The translations under genes were made by a program, and so were the position numbers. A stretch of DNA of 64,000 nt from Thalassospira tepidiphila MCCC 1A03514 (GTDB lineage: Bacteria; Pseudomonadota; Alphaproteobacteria; Rhodospirillales; Thalassospiraceae). This document shows, piece after piece, positions 45,513 to 55,393 of this stretch; positions within the stretch are counted from its first letter, which is position 1; each line of letters opens with the position of its first letter. The notes under the pieces were generated by a model. The model searched no databases and was not told the DNA's origin. It worked only from the letters and a program-made list of their open reading frames with translations. The stretch spans positions 1 through 64,000 of the forward strand of contig NZ_JPVZ01000006.1 in assembly GCF_001662875.1 (NCBI RefSeq), in the 5' to 3' direction.

Positions 45513-46145
45513 ATGTCTGAAGTCAGCTTCTACTTCGATTTCTCGTCACCTTACGGCTACCTTGCCGCCGAGCGGATGGAAGAGTTCGAAAAACGCCATG
45601 GCGTCACGGTCGTCTGGCGCCCCTTCATGATTGGCGCAGCCTTCAAACAGACAGGACAAAGCCCGCTTCTGGATCAGCCGATCCGCGGTCCTTATTTCCG
45701 GCACGACATGGAACGCTGCGCACGCCTGCAAAACATTCCGTTCCAAATCCCCAATAACTTCCCCTACGCGGCACTGGTTCCGACCCGTGCTTATTACTGG
45801 CTTGAATCGCGATCTCCGATGTTGGCGCGCAAGTTCGCCAAGGATATCTATCGCGGCTATTTTGCCGACGGGCTTGATATGTCCAACCCGGAAAACGTTT
45901 TTGCCGCCGCGACCCGCCATTCCATCAATGCATCCGAAATGCGTGCCGCCGTCGAATCCCAGAAATGGAAAGACCATGTCCGCGCTGTCACCGAGGATGC
46001 GATCAAGATGGGTGCCTTTGGATCGCCCTTCTTCTTCTACGAGGACGAACCTTTCTTCGGGAATGACCGGATCGATCAACTCGCCCAGTGGATTTCACTG
46101 CGCAAACTGACACTTGGCAGCACAACAGACAACCCCGGGCACTAG
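45513..46145 (+). CDS. 2-hydroxychromene-2-carboxylate isomerase family protein
   Basis: 210 residues, DsbA-fold HCCA isomerase/kappa-GST group. It opens VSFYFDFSSPYGYLAAERM, with SSPYGY as the glutathione-contact serine motif, then WRPFMIGAAFKQTGQSPL, NFPYAALVPTRAYYWLE and the C-terminal GAFGSPFFFYEDEPFFGNDRID. Ribosome site AGGA is well placed. It is more typical of the isomerase than the 33830 paralogue. Role may be aromatic breakdown or glutathione chemistry. It follows the Lrp gene by 119 bases and may be separate from it. Confidence 0.87.
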   Translation: MSEVSFYFDFSSPYGYLAAERMEEFEKRHGVTVVWRPFMIGAAFKQTGQSPLLDQPIRGPYFRHDMERCARLQNIPFQIPNNFPYAALVPTRAYYWLESRSPMLARKFAKDIYRGYFADGLDMSNPENVFAAATRHSINASEMRAAVESQKWKDHVRAVTEDAIKMGAFGSPFFFYEDEPFFGNDRIDQLAQWISLRKLTLGSTTDNPGH

Positions 46146-46207
46146 CCCCCACCAAATGTCGTCGTAGACAGAAGATGAGCTCTTCTGGAAGGCGCAGATC
46201 AGCCTTT

Positions 46208-47074
46208 CTACTTCACGACTTTTTCTTGCACTTTCGTGGTCGACAACCAGGTTTGCGCATTACGTGCAAGAGCTTGGCGGATATCATCGCGTGCAAGCAC
46301 TTCGTCGATCATGGCGACCGCTTTCTTGCCCCAATCATTCTTGGTGCAAACCACGTGGTAATTAATTTTTTCTGATGCCTCGCGGAATGGGTGGGTGACG
46401 ATCATCGGGGCGCTATCACCACCAAGACCGTTCTTTTGATTGACCTGATACCACGTCAACGCCCAGGGTGGCGCCAGCGAAAAGTCGACACGTTTCATTT
46501 CAATCATCGACAACATCGGCGCCAGGAAATTGGGCGTGGGATGTCGAACGACGCTGTCTGAGTTTGAATAGCGCTGAATGATCCTGTCTGTTTCTTCGCC
46601 ATACGAAATGCCCGCCCCGATTCCGACGACAAAGCCCGCGTCAAGCAATTGCGCCAGCGAGACCTTGTCATCAATCGCTTCACGGAGCTTTCGGTTATCC
46701 GGCGAATACACCAGGTGACTGCTCTCAAGAACCGCGCTTGGCTGCTCGGAAAAATAGACAACCTCTTCGCGCTCAGCGGTCCGGATCAGTCCGGGTACGC
46801 AGTAGTTTCCCGTTTTCATCAAGGCAAACAACCGCGCCATATTGGCATGCCCCTTCACCATGTCGGGATCAAGCGACGCACCGAACAATATATCAAGGAT
46901 CCCGCCATGAAGCCCCTTGCCCGCCAACGGCCCACTACCAATACCAATCGGCGGCACATCGGCCTTAAGCCAATGAATTTCCTGAAGCGTATCTTGCGCA
47001 TGCGCGGACCTTTGTCCGAAAACCACAGCAACACATGAACAAAAAACCAAACAGATCAAAGTCCGGTATGACAT
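46208..47074 (-). CDS. Periplasmic solute-binding protein, family 3-like
   Basis: About 288 residues with a signal peptide ending RSAHAQ. The mature part reads as a type II periplasmic binding fold: LKADVPPIGIGSGPLAGKGLHGGILDIL, then LFALMKTGNYCVPGLIRTAEREEVVYFSEQP, and the hinge SLAPPWALTWYQVNQKNGLG. No permease or ATPase lies beside it, so it may be an orphan binding protein or an extracellular sensor partner. It is divergent from the liu operon. Frames open to 47167 add a non-conserved part. Confidence 0.75.
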   Translation of the reverse strand: MSYRTLICLVFCSCVAVVFGQRSAHAQDTLQEIHWLKADVPPIGIGSGPLAGKGLHGGILDILFGASLDPDMVKGHANMARLFALMKTGNYCVPGLIRTAEREEVVYFSEQPSAVLESSHLVYSPDNRKLREAIDDKVSLAQLLDAGFVVGIGAGISYGEETDRIIQRYSNSDSVVRHPTPNFLAPMLSMIEMKRVDFSLAPPWALTWYQVNQKNGLGGDSAPMIVTHPFREASEKINYHVVCTKNDWGKKAVAMIDEVLARDDIRQALARNAQTWLSTTKVQEKVVK

Positions 47075-47210
47075 TATTTTTTCGCCCGCATTCCCAAGAC
47101 AAGATCGATCAAAATAAGGATCGGCTGCGATTTTATGGCGACCACTGGTCGTCTGCAAACAACCCATATGCGCTAAACGCTATGGATGATTTGATAGCAT
47201 ATAGTTAATT

Positions 47211-47228
47211 TCGGTACTGAAATACCGA
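47211..47228. promoter_or_regulatory. Inverted repeat in the liu promoter region
   Basis: TCGGTA-CTGAAA-TACCGA, perfect 6-bp arms, about 100 bases before mccB and in the divergent gap with the solute-binding gene. It may be an operator of an unidentified regulator. Confidence 0.45.
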
Positions 47229-47235
47229 TTTAATA

Positions 47236-47256
47236 TTGACGTTTACGTAAACTTCA
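47236..47256 (+). promoter_or_regulatory. Candidate LiuR-type operator over a promoter
   Basis: TTGACGTTTACGTAAAC contains the palindrome GTTTACGTAAAC (47241-47252) and overlaps a TTGACG -35-like element with GATAAC 17 bases on. MerR-family LiuR regulators of leucine catabolism use ACGT-centred sites of this kind. LiuR itself is not in the window. Confidence 0.5.
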
Positions 47257-47329
47257 CCGATAACAACAGCCATAAACACCCTGCACGCGGGCCGATTTGC
47301 CCATAACAAAAAAACGGTGAAAACGGACG

Positions 47330-48940
47330 ATGACGGTACTGAAATCTGCGGTGAACGCCCGTTCCGAAGAATTCCGCAACAATGCCGAACATATGGAAAA
47401 GCTGGTTGCGGATTTGCGCGAACAAATCGCTGCGGTCAAACTGGGCGGCGGTGAACGCGCCCGTGATCGTCATACCGGGCGAGGCAAATTGCTGCCGCGT
47501 GAACGTATTCGCCAGCTTCTTGATGTCGGCTCCCCGTTTCTGGAACTCTCGCAGCTTGCCGCACATGGCATGTATGGCGATGAAGACGTTCCGGCAGCCG
47601 GCATCATTACCGGCATCGGCCGTGTTTCAGGCGTTGAATGCGTAATTGTCGCCAATGATGCCACGGTCAAGGGTGGTTCCTACTACCCGATGACGGTAAA
47701 GAAGCATCTTCGCGCACAGGAAATCGCACTCGAAAACAACCTGCCCTGCATCTACCTGGTCGATAGTGGCGGGGCCAACCTGCCCCGTCAGGATGATGTG
47801 TTCCCGGATCGCGACCATTTCGGGCGCATCTTCTTTAACCAGGCAACCATGTCGTCCAAGGGCATCCCGCAGATCGCGGTTGTCATGGGGTCCTGCACGG
47901 CTGGTGGTGCTTATGTCCCGGCAATGTCGGATGAAAGCATCATTGTCCGCAAACAAGGCACGATCTTCCTCGGTGGTCCGCCGCTGGTGAAGGCCGCCAC
48001 CGGCGAAGTCGTCTCGGCCGAAGACCTCGGTGGCGCTGATGTTCATTGCAAAACATCCGGTGTGACCGACCATTATGCCCAGGATGACAGCCACGCGCTT
48101 TCGATTGCGCGCGATATCGTCAAGAACCTCAATTGGACCAAGAACCCCGGCCTGACCTTGACCGAGCCGCGCGCACCCGCCTATGACCCGCGCGAGATTT
48201 ATGGCGTGGTTCCAACCGACACCAAAAAGCCCTATGATGTGCGCGAAATCATCGCGCGCATCGTTGATGGGTCGGAGTTTCATGAGTTCAAGGCACAGTA
48301 TGGCACGACCCTTGTCACCGGCTTTGCCCGTATCTTTGGCTATCCGGTCGGCATCATTGCCAATAATGGCATCCTGTTTTCCGAAAGCGCGCTGAAGGGC
48401 GCGCATTTCATCGAACTGTGTGCACAGCGCGGCATTCCGCTGGTGTTCCTGCAAAACATCACCGGCTTCATGATTGGCCGCAAATATGAAAGCGGCGGCA
48501 TTGCCAAGGATGGAGCCAAGCTTGTCACCGCCGTTGCCACCGCCAATGTGCCGAAATTCACCGTTCTGATCGGTGGATCCTTTGGTGCTGGTAACTATGG
48601 CATGTGTGGTCGCGCATACAGCCCGCGCTTCCTGTGGATGTGGCCAAATGCCCGTATTTCCGTCATGGGCGGCGAACAGGCTGCGAACGTTTTGACGCAA
48701 ATTCGCGCCGATGCCGCCGAAAAGCGCGGCGAAAACTGGCCAGAAGCCGAACAAGAGGCCTTCAAGGCCCCGATACGCGATCAATATGAAGAGCAAGGCC
48801 ACCCCTACTACGCATCCGCCCGCCTTTGGGATGATGGCGTGATTGATCCGGCTGATACCCGAATGGTGCTTGGCCTTGGCCTGTCGGCGGCACTCAACAA
48901 ACCGGTCGAAGAAACCCGGTTTGGCGTGTTCAGAATGTGA
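47330..48940 (+). CDS. liuB: Methylcrotonyl-CoA carboxylase beta subunit (carboxyltransferase)
   Basis: 536 residues. It transfers CO2 from biotin to 3-methylcrotonyl-CoA in leucine breakdown. The N-terminal carboxyltransferase half has [22 protein letters not shown] and the C-terminal half has [42 protein letters not shown]. Length and [21 protein letters not shown] favour MCCase over propionyl- or acetyl-CoA carboxylases. First gene of the liu operon. No isovaleryl-CoA dehydrogenase gene precedes it, unlike many liu operons. Confidence 0.92.
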   Translation: MTVLKSAVNARSEEFRNNAEHMEKLVADLREQIAAVKLGGGERARDRHTGRGKLLPRERIRQLLDVGSPFLELSQLAAHGMYGDEDVPAAGIITGIGRVSGVECVIVANDATVKGGSYYPMTVKKHLRAQEIALENNLPCIYLVDSGGANLPRQDDVFPDRDHFGRIFFNQATMSSKGIPQIAVVMGSCTAGGAYVPAMSDESIIVRKQGTIFLGGPPLVKAATGEVVSAEDLGGADVHCKTSGVTDHYAQDDSHALSIARDIVKNLNWTKNPGLTLTEPRAPAYDPREIYGVVPTDTKKPYDVREIIARIVDGSEFHEFKAQYGTTLVTGFARIFGYPVGIIANNGILFSESALKGAHFIELCAQRGIPLVFLQNITGFMIGRKYESGGIAKDGAKLVTAVATANVPKFTVLIGGSFGAGNYGMCGRAYSPRFLWMWPNARISVMGGEQAANVLTQIRADAAEKRGENWPEAEQEAFKAPIRDQYEEQGHPYYASARLWDDGVIDPADTRMVLGLGLSAALNKPVEETRFGVFRM

Positions 48941-48947
48941 GGCCGTC

Positions 48948-49736
48948 ATGAGCAATGTAAACACCGATAACATTTCTGATGCCGCCCTGTGTGAAATCGC
49001 TGCCAATGGTGTTGCGACCATCACGTTGAACCGCCCCGAAATTCACAATGCATTTGATGATGTCCTGATCAACGATCTGACGGCCAAGATCGAAGCCCTT
49101 GATGCAGATCCGGCTGTTCGGGTGATTATCCTGACCGGGGCTGGCAAAAGCTTTTCGGCCGGGGCGGATCTGAATTGGATGAAGCGCATGGCGGGTTATA
49201 GCCATGCCGAAAACCTTGCTGATTCCCGCGCCCTTGCCAAACTGATGAAGGTTTTGAATTTTGCGTCGAAACCGACCATCGCACTAGTCAACGGGGCTGC
49301 CTTTGGCGGCGGGGTTGGTCTGGCGGCGTGCTGTGACATCGTGATCGCGTCTGACAGCGCCAGCTTCTGTCTGTCGGAAGTCAAGCTGGGCCTGATCCCG
49401 GCGGTGATCTCGCCTTATGTGGTTGAGGCCATCGGCGTCAATCAGGCACGGCGTTATTTCCTGACCGCCGAACGGTTTGACGCCCAAACCGCCCAGCAGA
49501 TCGGACTGGTGCATGAAATCACCACGACCGATGACTTGGCTGCCCGTGGACAGGAAATAGCAAAACTCCTTCTGGCCAATGGTCCGGATGCGATGCATGC
49601 GGCCAAGAACCTGATTTACGCGGTTGCCAACAAACCGATTACAGATGCCGTGATTGATGACACGGCCCAACGCATTGCCGATCAACGAAAAACGCCTGAG
49701 GCTCAAATGCGCATGACCGATTTTTTGAAGAAATAA
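48948..49736 (+). CDS. liuC: Methylglutaconyl-CoA hydratase (enoyl-CoA hydratase family)
   Basis: 262 residues, crotonase fold. It hydrates 3-methylglutaconyl-CoA to HMG-CoA. ITLNRPEIHNAFDD, the CoA/oxyanion segment FSAGADLNWMKRM, and ALVNGAAFGGGVGLAACCDIVIASDSASFCLSEVKLGLIPAVI are characteristic. Chosen ATG is seven bases after liuB stop. It lies between the MCCase subunit genes as in other proteobacteria, so substrate assignment is by context. Confidence 0.9.
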   Translation: MSNVNTDNISDAALCEIAANGVATITLNRPEIHNAFDDVLINDLTAKIEALDADPAVRVIILTGAGKSFSAGADLNWMKRMAGYSHAENLADSRALAKLMKVLNFASKPTIALVNGAAFGGGVGLAACCDIVIASDSASFCLSEVKLGLIPAVISPYVVEAIGVNQARRYFLTAERFDAQTAQQIGLVHEITTTDDLAARGQEIAKLLLANGPDAMHAAKNLIYAVANKPITDAVIDDTAQRIADQRKTPEAQMRMTDFLKK

Positions 49737-49751
49737 CCACTGAGCGATCCA

Positions 49752-50504
49752 ATGGACGAGCCAAACAAACTTCCTGATCCAAACAGCTCAGAGCAATCAA
49801 ACCAGTTGCTCGGTCTTCTCCGAGATCTATTTGGTGATAGCGCTAAAGAGTTGTCCGCCCTTGGAGCAGATTGGATAAGGGCTGCCCGATACAAATCATG
49901 GCTCAAAATATATGGCTTGGCGGCAAAATGGGCAAAAGAATCTGACCTTGAAACCCACCAGCCCCCCCTAAAGTTTTTACTCCCATTCATGGAGCACAGC
50001 TCACTAGATGGAGAAGACAAAACGCTATCGGAGATGTGGAGTGGTCTTCTATTAAATGCTTCATCATTCTACGAGACGAAGCATGAAACCTACACAAAGC
50101 TTCTGTCTCAAATATCTCCCGACGAAGCGAGGTTTTTGAAGCGCCTATTCAACAGTACGTCTTCAAATGCGGTCTATAATTACAACAATTTTTCTGAATT
50201 TTTCTCAGACCGACATGAAGATTTCGAAACGTCAGTGCATAATTTCAACATCCCTCACCTAGGGAATGAAGTGAACGACGGTATCGTTACTTTCGTTTTT
50301 CATGGGAATTCAATTGCTAGCATTAACAATTTTGTCCTTACCGATTGGCTCGAAGGTCAAATAATGCTGCACCTGAGCAGCTTAGGTCTTGTACGCAACA
50401 AGACTGAAAGTAGGCTTGTAGACGGTGATACGTCTTTCGCCTTCTCCTCAATGCTATCCCCGCTTGGATACGACCTCATCAATTCTTGCGAAAGGCCAGA
50501 ATAA
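49752..50504 (+). CDS. Abi-alpha / DUF4393-like protein inside the liu operon
   Basis: 250 residues. The N-terminal ~80 are helical. The middle PLKFLLPFMEHSSLDGEDKT, SEMWSGLLLNAS and YTKLLSQISPDEARFLKRLF match the DUF4393/Abi-alpha pattern (PxL...P...AS...LxxMWxxLLxxA...YxxILxQLSPxEAxxL). The C-terminal part is Asn/Ser/Phe-rich and ends in a LSSLGLVRN-like helix. No metal or nucleotide motif is seen. Composition is clearly AT-richer than both neighbours, a sign of recent arrival. It fills the space between liuC (15-base gap) and liuD, whose ATG is one base after its stop, so it would be read from the liu promoter. Family membership is by eye. Confidence 0.7.
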   Translation: MDEPNKLPDPNSSEQSNQLLGLLRDLFGDSAKELSALGADWIRAARYKSWLKIYGLAAKWAKESDLETHQPPLKFLLPFMEHSSLDGEDKTLSEMWSGLLLNASSFYETKHETYTKLLSQISPDEARFLKRLFNSTSSNAVYNYNNFSEFFSDRHEDFETSVHNFNIPHLGNEVNDGIVTFVFHGNSIASINNFVLTDWLEGQIMLHLSSLGLVRNKTESRLVDGDTSFAFSSMLSPLGYDLINSCERPE

Positions 50505-50505
50505 C

Positions 50506-52509
50506 ATGCCGCGCAAACTTCTGATCGCCAACCGCGGTGAGATCGCCTGCCGCGTGATCAAGACCGCCCGTCGCATGGGAATTGCGACGGTCGCCGTTTA
50601 TTCCGATGCCGACGCCGATGCCCTGCATGTCAAACACGCGGACGAGGCGTACCATATCGGAGCACCCGCGCCCAAGGACAGCTATCTGCGCACCGACCGG
50701 TTGCTTGAAGTCATCGCGCAATCGGGTGCCGATGCGGTTCATCCGGGCTATGGTTTCCTGTCGGAAAATGCCGGGTTTGCCGATGCGCTGGAAAAGGCCG
50801 GCTGCGTCTTTGTCGGCCCACCGGCAAGTGCCATCCGTGCCATGGGATCGAAATCCGAAGCCAAGAAAATCATGGGCAAGGCCGGTGTGCCGCTGGTGCC
50901 GGGTTATCATGGCGAAGATCAGGACCCTGACCTTCTAGCGGCTGAGGCCGACAAGATCGGCTATCCGGTATTGATCAAGGCGTCCGCCGGGGGTGGCGGC
51001 AAAGGCATGCGTGCGGTTGAAGAGGCATCCGACTTCAAGGATGCCCTGATCAGTTGCAAACGCGAAGCTGCAAGCAGCTTTGGCGATGATCATTGCCTGA
51101 TTGAAAAACTGATCGTCAAACCGCGCCATGTTGAAATTCAGGTCTTTGCCGACAGCCATGGCAATGCGGTCTATCTGTTTGAACGCGATTGCTCCTTGCA
51201 GCGCCGCCATCAAAAGGTGATTGAAGAGGCCCCGGCACCAGGCATGACCGAGGACCTCCGCGCCCAGATGGGCAAGGCCGCTGTCGATGCCGCCAAGGCG
51301 ATTGGTTATCAGGGGGCTGGCACGGTTGAATTCCTGCTTGATGCGTCGGGTGCGTTCTATTTCATGGAAATGAACACCCGCCTTCAGGTGGAACATCCGG
51401 TGACGGAAAAAATCACCGGCGAAGACCTTGTGGAATGGCAGCTGCGTGTGGCCGATGGCGAAAAACTGCCAAAGGCGCAGGAAGACCTTTCGATCAACGG
51501 TCATGCCTTTGAAGTCCGCATCTATGCCGAAGACCCGCAGAATGATTTCCTGCCCGCAACCGGCAAGCTTGTGCATATGCGCATGCCGCGCGAAACCGAT
51601 CATGTGCGCGTTGATACCGGCGTTTATGAAGGCGGCGAAGTTTCCATCCATTATGACCCGATGATCGCCAAGCTGATCACCTGGGACGTGGATCGCACAT
51701 CGGCCCTGCGTCGCATGGCGACCGCATTAAATGATGTGCAGATCGTGGGTGTGACCACGAATACCGGCTTCCTTGGCAATATCGCCCGCCATCCGGCCTT
51801 TGAACGGGGCGAAGTCGAAACCGGCTTCATCCCGAACTATCAGGATGATCTGATCCCTGCCCCTACCACGCCTGAAAACGAGGCGCTGGCATTTGCTGCC
51901 CTTGATATCCTGCTGACCCGCGATGCGGAGGCCGCCCGTTATGCCACCCAAAGCAACGATCCCTATTCGCCCTGGCACAGCACGGCCGGCTTCAGGCTGA
52001 ATGACGATAACCACCATGACCTGATCCTGCGTCATGACGGATCGGACCTGCTGGTCAAGGTGCATTACCGTGATCAGGGATATGTCATCGATATGCCTGA
52101 TGGTAGCGCTATCATCGCCAGTGCCGAGCATGATGAAAATGGCGCGATCGTTGCCAGCCTGAACAACGTCCGCAAACGCGCGTCGGTGCTTCGTGACGGC
52201 AATCGTCTGATGATTTTCCGTGATGGCCGTTCGGACCGTCTCGACATCTTTGATCCGCTGGCCGCAGCTGGTGGCAACGAAGGTACCGGTGGTGGCCTGA
52301 CCGCACCGATGCCGGGCAAGATCATCGCCGTCATGGCCAAGGCCGGTCAATCGGTCACAGCGGGTGACAAGCTTGTCGTGATGGAAGCGATGAAAATGGA
52401 ACACACCATTTCCGCCCCCGTCACCGGCACGATCAAGGAAGTGTTCTTTGGCGTCGGCGATCAGGTCGATGATGGCGCAGAACTGATTGCGATTGAGGAG
52501 GCCGAATAA
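50506..52509 (+). CDS. liuD: Methylcrotonyl-CoA carboxylase alpha subunit (biotin-containing)
   Basis: 667 residues. Biotin carboxylase domain ([49 protein letters not shown]), a linker/BT domain, and a C-terminal biotinyl domain with the biotin Lys in MEAMKMEHT. Partner of liuB. Its ribosome site lies in the 3' end of the Abi-alpha-like gene just before it (AAAGG about ten bases up), so that gene is tightly fitted in the operon. Confidence 0.94.
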   Translation: MPRKLLIANRGEIACRVIKTARRMGIATVAVYSDADADALHVKHADEAYHIGAPAPKDSYLRTDRLLEVIAQSGADAVHPGYGFLSENAGFADALEKAGCVFVGPPASAIRAMGSKSEAKKIMGKAGVPLVPGYHGEDQDPDLLAAEADKIGYPVLIKASAGGGGKGMRAVEEASDFKDALISCKREAASSFGDDHCLIEKLIVKPRHVEIQVFADSHGNAVYLFERDCSLQRRHQKVIEEAPAPGMTEDLRAQMGKAAVDAAKAIGYQGAGTVEFLLDASGAFYFMEMNTRLQVEHPVTEKITGEDLVEWQLRVADGEKLPKAQEDLSINGHAFEVRIYAEDPQNDFLPATGKLVHMRMPRETDHVRVDTGVYEGGEVSIHYDPMIAKLITWDVDRTSALRRMATALNDVQIVGVTTNTGFLGNIARHPAFERGEVETGFIPNYQDDLIPAPTTPENEALAFAALDILLTRDAEAARYATQSNDPYSPWHSTAGFRLNDDNHHDLILRHDGSDLLVKVHYRDQGYVIDMPDGSAIIASAEHDENGAIVASLNNVRKRASVLRDGNRLMIFRDGRSDRLDIFDPLAAAGGNEGTGGGLTAPMPGKIIAVMAKAGQSVTAGDKLVVMEAMKMEHTISAPVTGTIKEVFFGVGDQVDDGAELIAIEEAE

Positions 52510-53438
52510 TGGCCCTGATTTCCGATCTGCCAAGCCATGTCAAAATCGTTGAGGTCGGCCCGCGTGACGGGCTTCAGAACGAAAAGGCAATGGTCCCGAC
52601 TGCAACCAAGGTCGAGTTGATCCATCGCCTGAATGATGCCGGTTTATCGGTGATCGAAGCCACCGCCTTCGTCAGCCCGAAATGGGTGCCACAAATGGCC
52701 GATGCGCCCGATGTCATGGCTCAGATCACCCGTAAGCTCGGTGTCACCTATCCAGTGCTGGCCCCGAACATGAAGGGCCTTGAGGCCGCGATTGCCGCGG
52801 GCGCGACCGAGGTTGCGGTTTTTGGCGCGGCATCGGAAAGCTTCTCGCAAAAGAACATCAATTGCTCCATCGCCGAAAGCCTTGATCGCTTCCGCCCGGT
52901 GGCCGATGCGGCACGTGATGCGGGCCTTGCCGTACGCGGATATGTTTCCTGCGTTCTGGGCTGCCCGTATGAAGGCGACATCGCGTCTGAAAAGGTCGCG
53001 GAGGTCGCAAAGGCGCTTTATGACATGGGCTGCTATGAAATCAGTCTGGGCGATACCATCGGTACAGGCACGCCGGCCAAGGCACAGGCGATGATCGCCG
53101 CTGTTGCCAAGCATGTACCGACCGAAAAGCTCGCCGCTCACTTCCATGACACCTATGGTCAGGCGCTGGCCAATTTGCTTGCCGTGCTGCAAATGGGTGT
53201 GGCCGTAATCGACAGTTCCGTCGCCGGTCTTGGTGGCTGCCCCTATGCCAAGGGGGCCAGTGGCAATGTCGCGACCGAGGATGTTGTCTATATGCTGAAC
53301 GGGCTTGGCATCAAAACCGGTATAGATCTTGAAAAGCTTGCCGAGACAGGAAGCTGGATTTGTGATCAGATAGGAAAATCAAGCGCATCGAAGGTCAATC
53401 TGGCCTTGGCAGCAAAAAGATCAACGACCGGGGACTAA
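52509..53438 (+). CDS. liuE: Hydroxymethylglutaryl-CoA lyase
   Basis: 309 residues. It cleaves HMG-CoA to acetyl-CoA and acetoacetate, the last liu step. [16 protein letters not shown] holds the metal and catalytic residues, [23 protein letters not shown] holds the catalytic Cys loop, and [14 protein letters not shown] has the metal histidines. The start overlaps the liuD stop by one base, so the two are coupled. Confidence 0.95.
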   Translation: MALISDLPSHVKIVEVGPRDGLQNEKAMVPTATKVELIHRLNDAGLSVIEATAFVSPKWVPQMADAPDVMAQITRKLGVTYPVLAPNMKGLEAAIAAGATEVAVFGAASESFSQKNINCSIAESLDRFRPVADAARDAGLAVRGYVSCVLGCPYEGDIASEKVAEVAKALYDMGCYEISLGDTIGTGTPAKAQAMIAAVAKHVPTEKLAAHFHDTYGQALANLLAVLQMGVAVIDSSVAGLGGCPYAKGASGNVATEDVVYMLNGLGIKTGIDLEKLAETGSWICDQIGKSSASKVNLALAAKRSTTGD

Positions 53439-53441
53439 TGG

Positions 53442-53951
53442 ATGGGCCCGTCAAAATACAGCTTCAGACGGGCCACCCCAAATGATCTGCCGATGATAGG
53501 CCGCTGGCTGCATGTGCCCGAAGTCATCCGCTGGTGGGGCGAACCGGCCGAGCAACTTGAACTGATTTCCGAAGATGTCGAACTGGCCGAAATGGCGACC
53601 CTGATTGTGTCATACCGCAATCGCCCGTTTGCCTTTGTCCAGCATTACGATGCCCATCAATGGCCACAGGCACATTTTGATCCCTTGCCCCAACATACCC
53701 GTTGTCTGGACGCCTTTATTGGTGTGCCCGACATGATGGGGTGCGGGCATGGGCAGATGTTCCTAAAGATGCTGACACGCCAGCTGTTTGAACGTGGCGC
53801 GCCCATGATCGGGATTGATCCCGACCCGGAAAACGAACGCGCTATTCGGTGTTATGAGGCGATTGGTTTTGTCGCAGGGCGGGAATATGAAACCGCCAAG
53901 GGCCCGTGCCTTTTGATGACCCTTGATGCCCGCGATCAGAAACACAGCTGA
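53442..53951 (+). CDS. GNAT acetyltransferase, AAC(6')-like
   Basis: 169 residues, of the RimJ/AAC(6')-type GNAT group: FRRATPNDLPMIGRWLHVPEVIRWWGEP at the start, DAFIGVPDMMGCGHGQMFLKML as the acetyl-CoA loop, IDPDPENERAIRCYEAIGFVAGREYET as motif B. It starts three bases after liuE, so is likely transcribed with the liu operon. A role in leucine breakdown is not apparent. An aminoglycoside-modifying role is possible only by family resemblance. Confidence 0.82.
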   Translation: MGPSKYSFRRATPNDLPMIGRWLHVPEVIRWWGEPAEQLELISEDVELAEMATLIVSYRNRPFAFVQHYDAHQWPQAHFDPLPQHTRCLDAFIGVPDMMGCGHGQMFLKMLTRQLFERGAPMIGIDPDPENERAIRCYEAIGFVAGREYETAKGPCLLMTLDARDQKHS

Positions 53952-53967
53952 TTTTTCTGATCGCAAA

Positions 53968-55356
53968 TCACCCTGCGTTCCCGCCGCCAACCACGGGCTT
54001 GTGTGGCCTCGTTTGCAAAAATTGGTCTGAGCGCGGTTTCTGGCACGCCAACCTGTAGCTGACGATGCCGGTCAAGGCACCAAACAACACAATCCCTGCG
54101 ACCTGCCCCCACAAAACTCCGACGGCCCCGAAATAGATGCTGCCCAACCAGACGAGCGGGATCACGCCAAGAAACTCCTTGGCAAGATCGGCAAGCATCG
54201 CAAGATTAGGCCGCCCGGTAACGTTAAAGAAGGTATGGGACGAAAACTGCAGACCGAGGAACATGTAAAGCGGCGCAATCGCCGTACAGAACAGGCCCAG
54301 CAGGTTTGCGGTTTCCGGTGTGGTGCGAAACAGTTCAGCCAATTGGTCAGACAAAACAAACAACAGCGCTGATACCACCAGACCATAGACAACAATCAGC
54401 CCCCAGACCGAATGCCAGATGGCGCGCACCCGATCCGTGCGTTTGGCGGAAAAGTTCTGTCCAAAGATCGGCCCGATAGCTTGTGGCAAGGCCATGTAAC
54501 CGACAAAGGCAAATGGCGCAATGCGTTCGATGATCGCCATCGCCGCGACGGCGTCTGACCCAAACTTTGCCATCGACGCCATGATAAAGCCGCTGGCAAT
54601 TGGCGGGCCGGTTTTGGCCAGCCCGACCGGCACAGTGACCCTGGCAATTTCGCGAACATCTTGCGCGAATACAGCACGATTGAAACGGCCCAGCATGTTA
54701 TGCACATTGCGCACGCCATAAAACGCAATCACCATGATCACGACGCGCGATATCACGGTGGCCCACGCAGCCCCCTCAACACCCCAGCCAAAACCAAAGA
54801 TGAAGATCGGATCAAGCACGCCGTTGGTGATCGCCCCCGCGATCTTGGCCCACATCGACCGTTGTTTGGCCCCGATCACCCGCAAAAGCGCCCCGGATGC
54901 CATGCTGAGCACCAGAATGGGCAGACACAACATGACGATCTGCAGATAACTGGTGCCAAGCTCATGAACGCGGCCTGATGCGCCAAGTGCTGCCAGCATA
55001 ACTGGCGCCCCCCACCAAATCGCCGCCGTCATCAGAACCGAAAGACCAACACCAAAAAGCACAATATGCGTTGCCATCACGCGCGCGCGGTCGCGGTCGC
55101 CAAGCCCCTCGGCCCGTGCCACCAACGCCGTCATTGATGTCGACACCCCAAGCGATATCGCCAGCGTGAAAAATATCAGAGGCCAGGCAAAGCCAAGTGC
55201 GGCAACAGTATCGACATCGCCCAGAAGGCTCAGGAAAAGCAGATCAAGCGCATCGACAGCCACCATCGCAACAAGTGCAAGCATGCTTGTCGAAGCCATG
55301 CTCAGGATATGGCGCAGAACCGACCCACCGATAAAATACTGCTGCTGCAACGCCAT
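53968..55356 (-). CDS. MATE-family efflux transporter
   Basis: 462 residues, about twelve membrane helices, in two homologous halves typical of MATE (multidrug/Na+ or H+ antiporters): MLALVAMVAVDALDLLFLSLLGD at the first helices and FVGYMALPQAIGPIFGQNFSAKRTDRV starting the second half. Substrates unknown. It is convergent with the GNAT gene and shares a strand with the unknown 445-aa gene 37 bases upstream, so the two may be cotranscribed. Confidence 0.9.
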   Translation of the reverse strand: MALQQQYFIGGSVLRHILSMASTSMLALVAMVAVDALDLLFLSLLGDVDTVAALGFAWPLIFFTLAISLGVSTSMTALVARAEGLGDRDRARVMATHIVLFGVGLSVLMTAAIWWGAPVMLAALGASGRVHELGTSYLQIVMLCLPILVLSMASGALLRVIGAKQRSMWAKIAGAITNGVLDPIFIFGFGWGVEGAAWATVISRVVIMVIAFYGVRNVHNMLGRFNRAVFAQDVREIARVTVPVGLAKTGPPIASGFIMASMAKFGSDAVAAMAIIERIAPFAFVGYMALPQAIGPIFGQNFSAKRTDRVRAIWHSVWGLIVVYGLVVSALLFVLSDQLAELFRTTPETANLLGLFCTAIAPLYMFLGLQFSSHTFFNVTGRPNLAMLADLAKEFLGVIPLVWLGSIYFGAVGVLWGQVAGIVLFGALTGIVSYRLACQKPRSDQFLQTRPHKPVVGGGNAG

Positions 55357-55393
55357 TTTGGGTTTGATCCGTCACGGTTGGAAAAGCGAGGCA

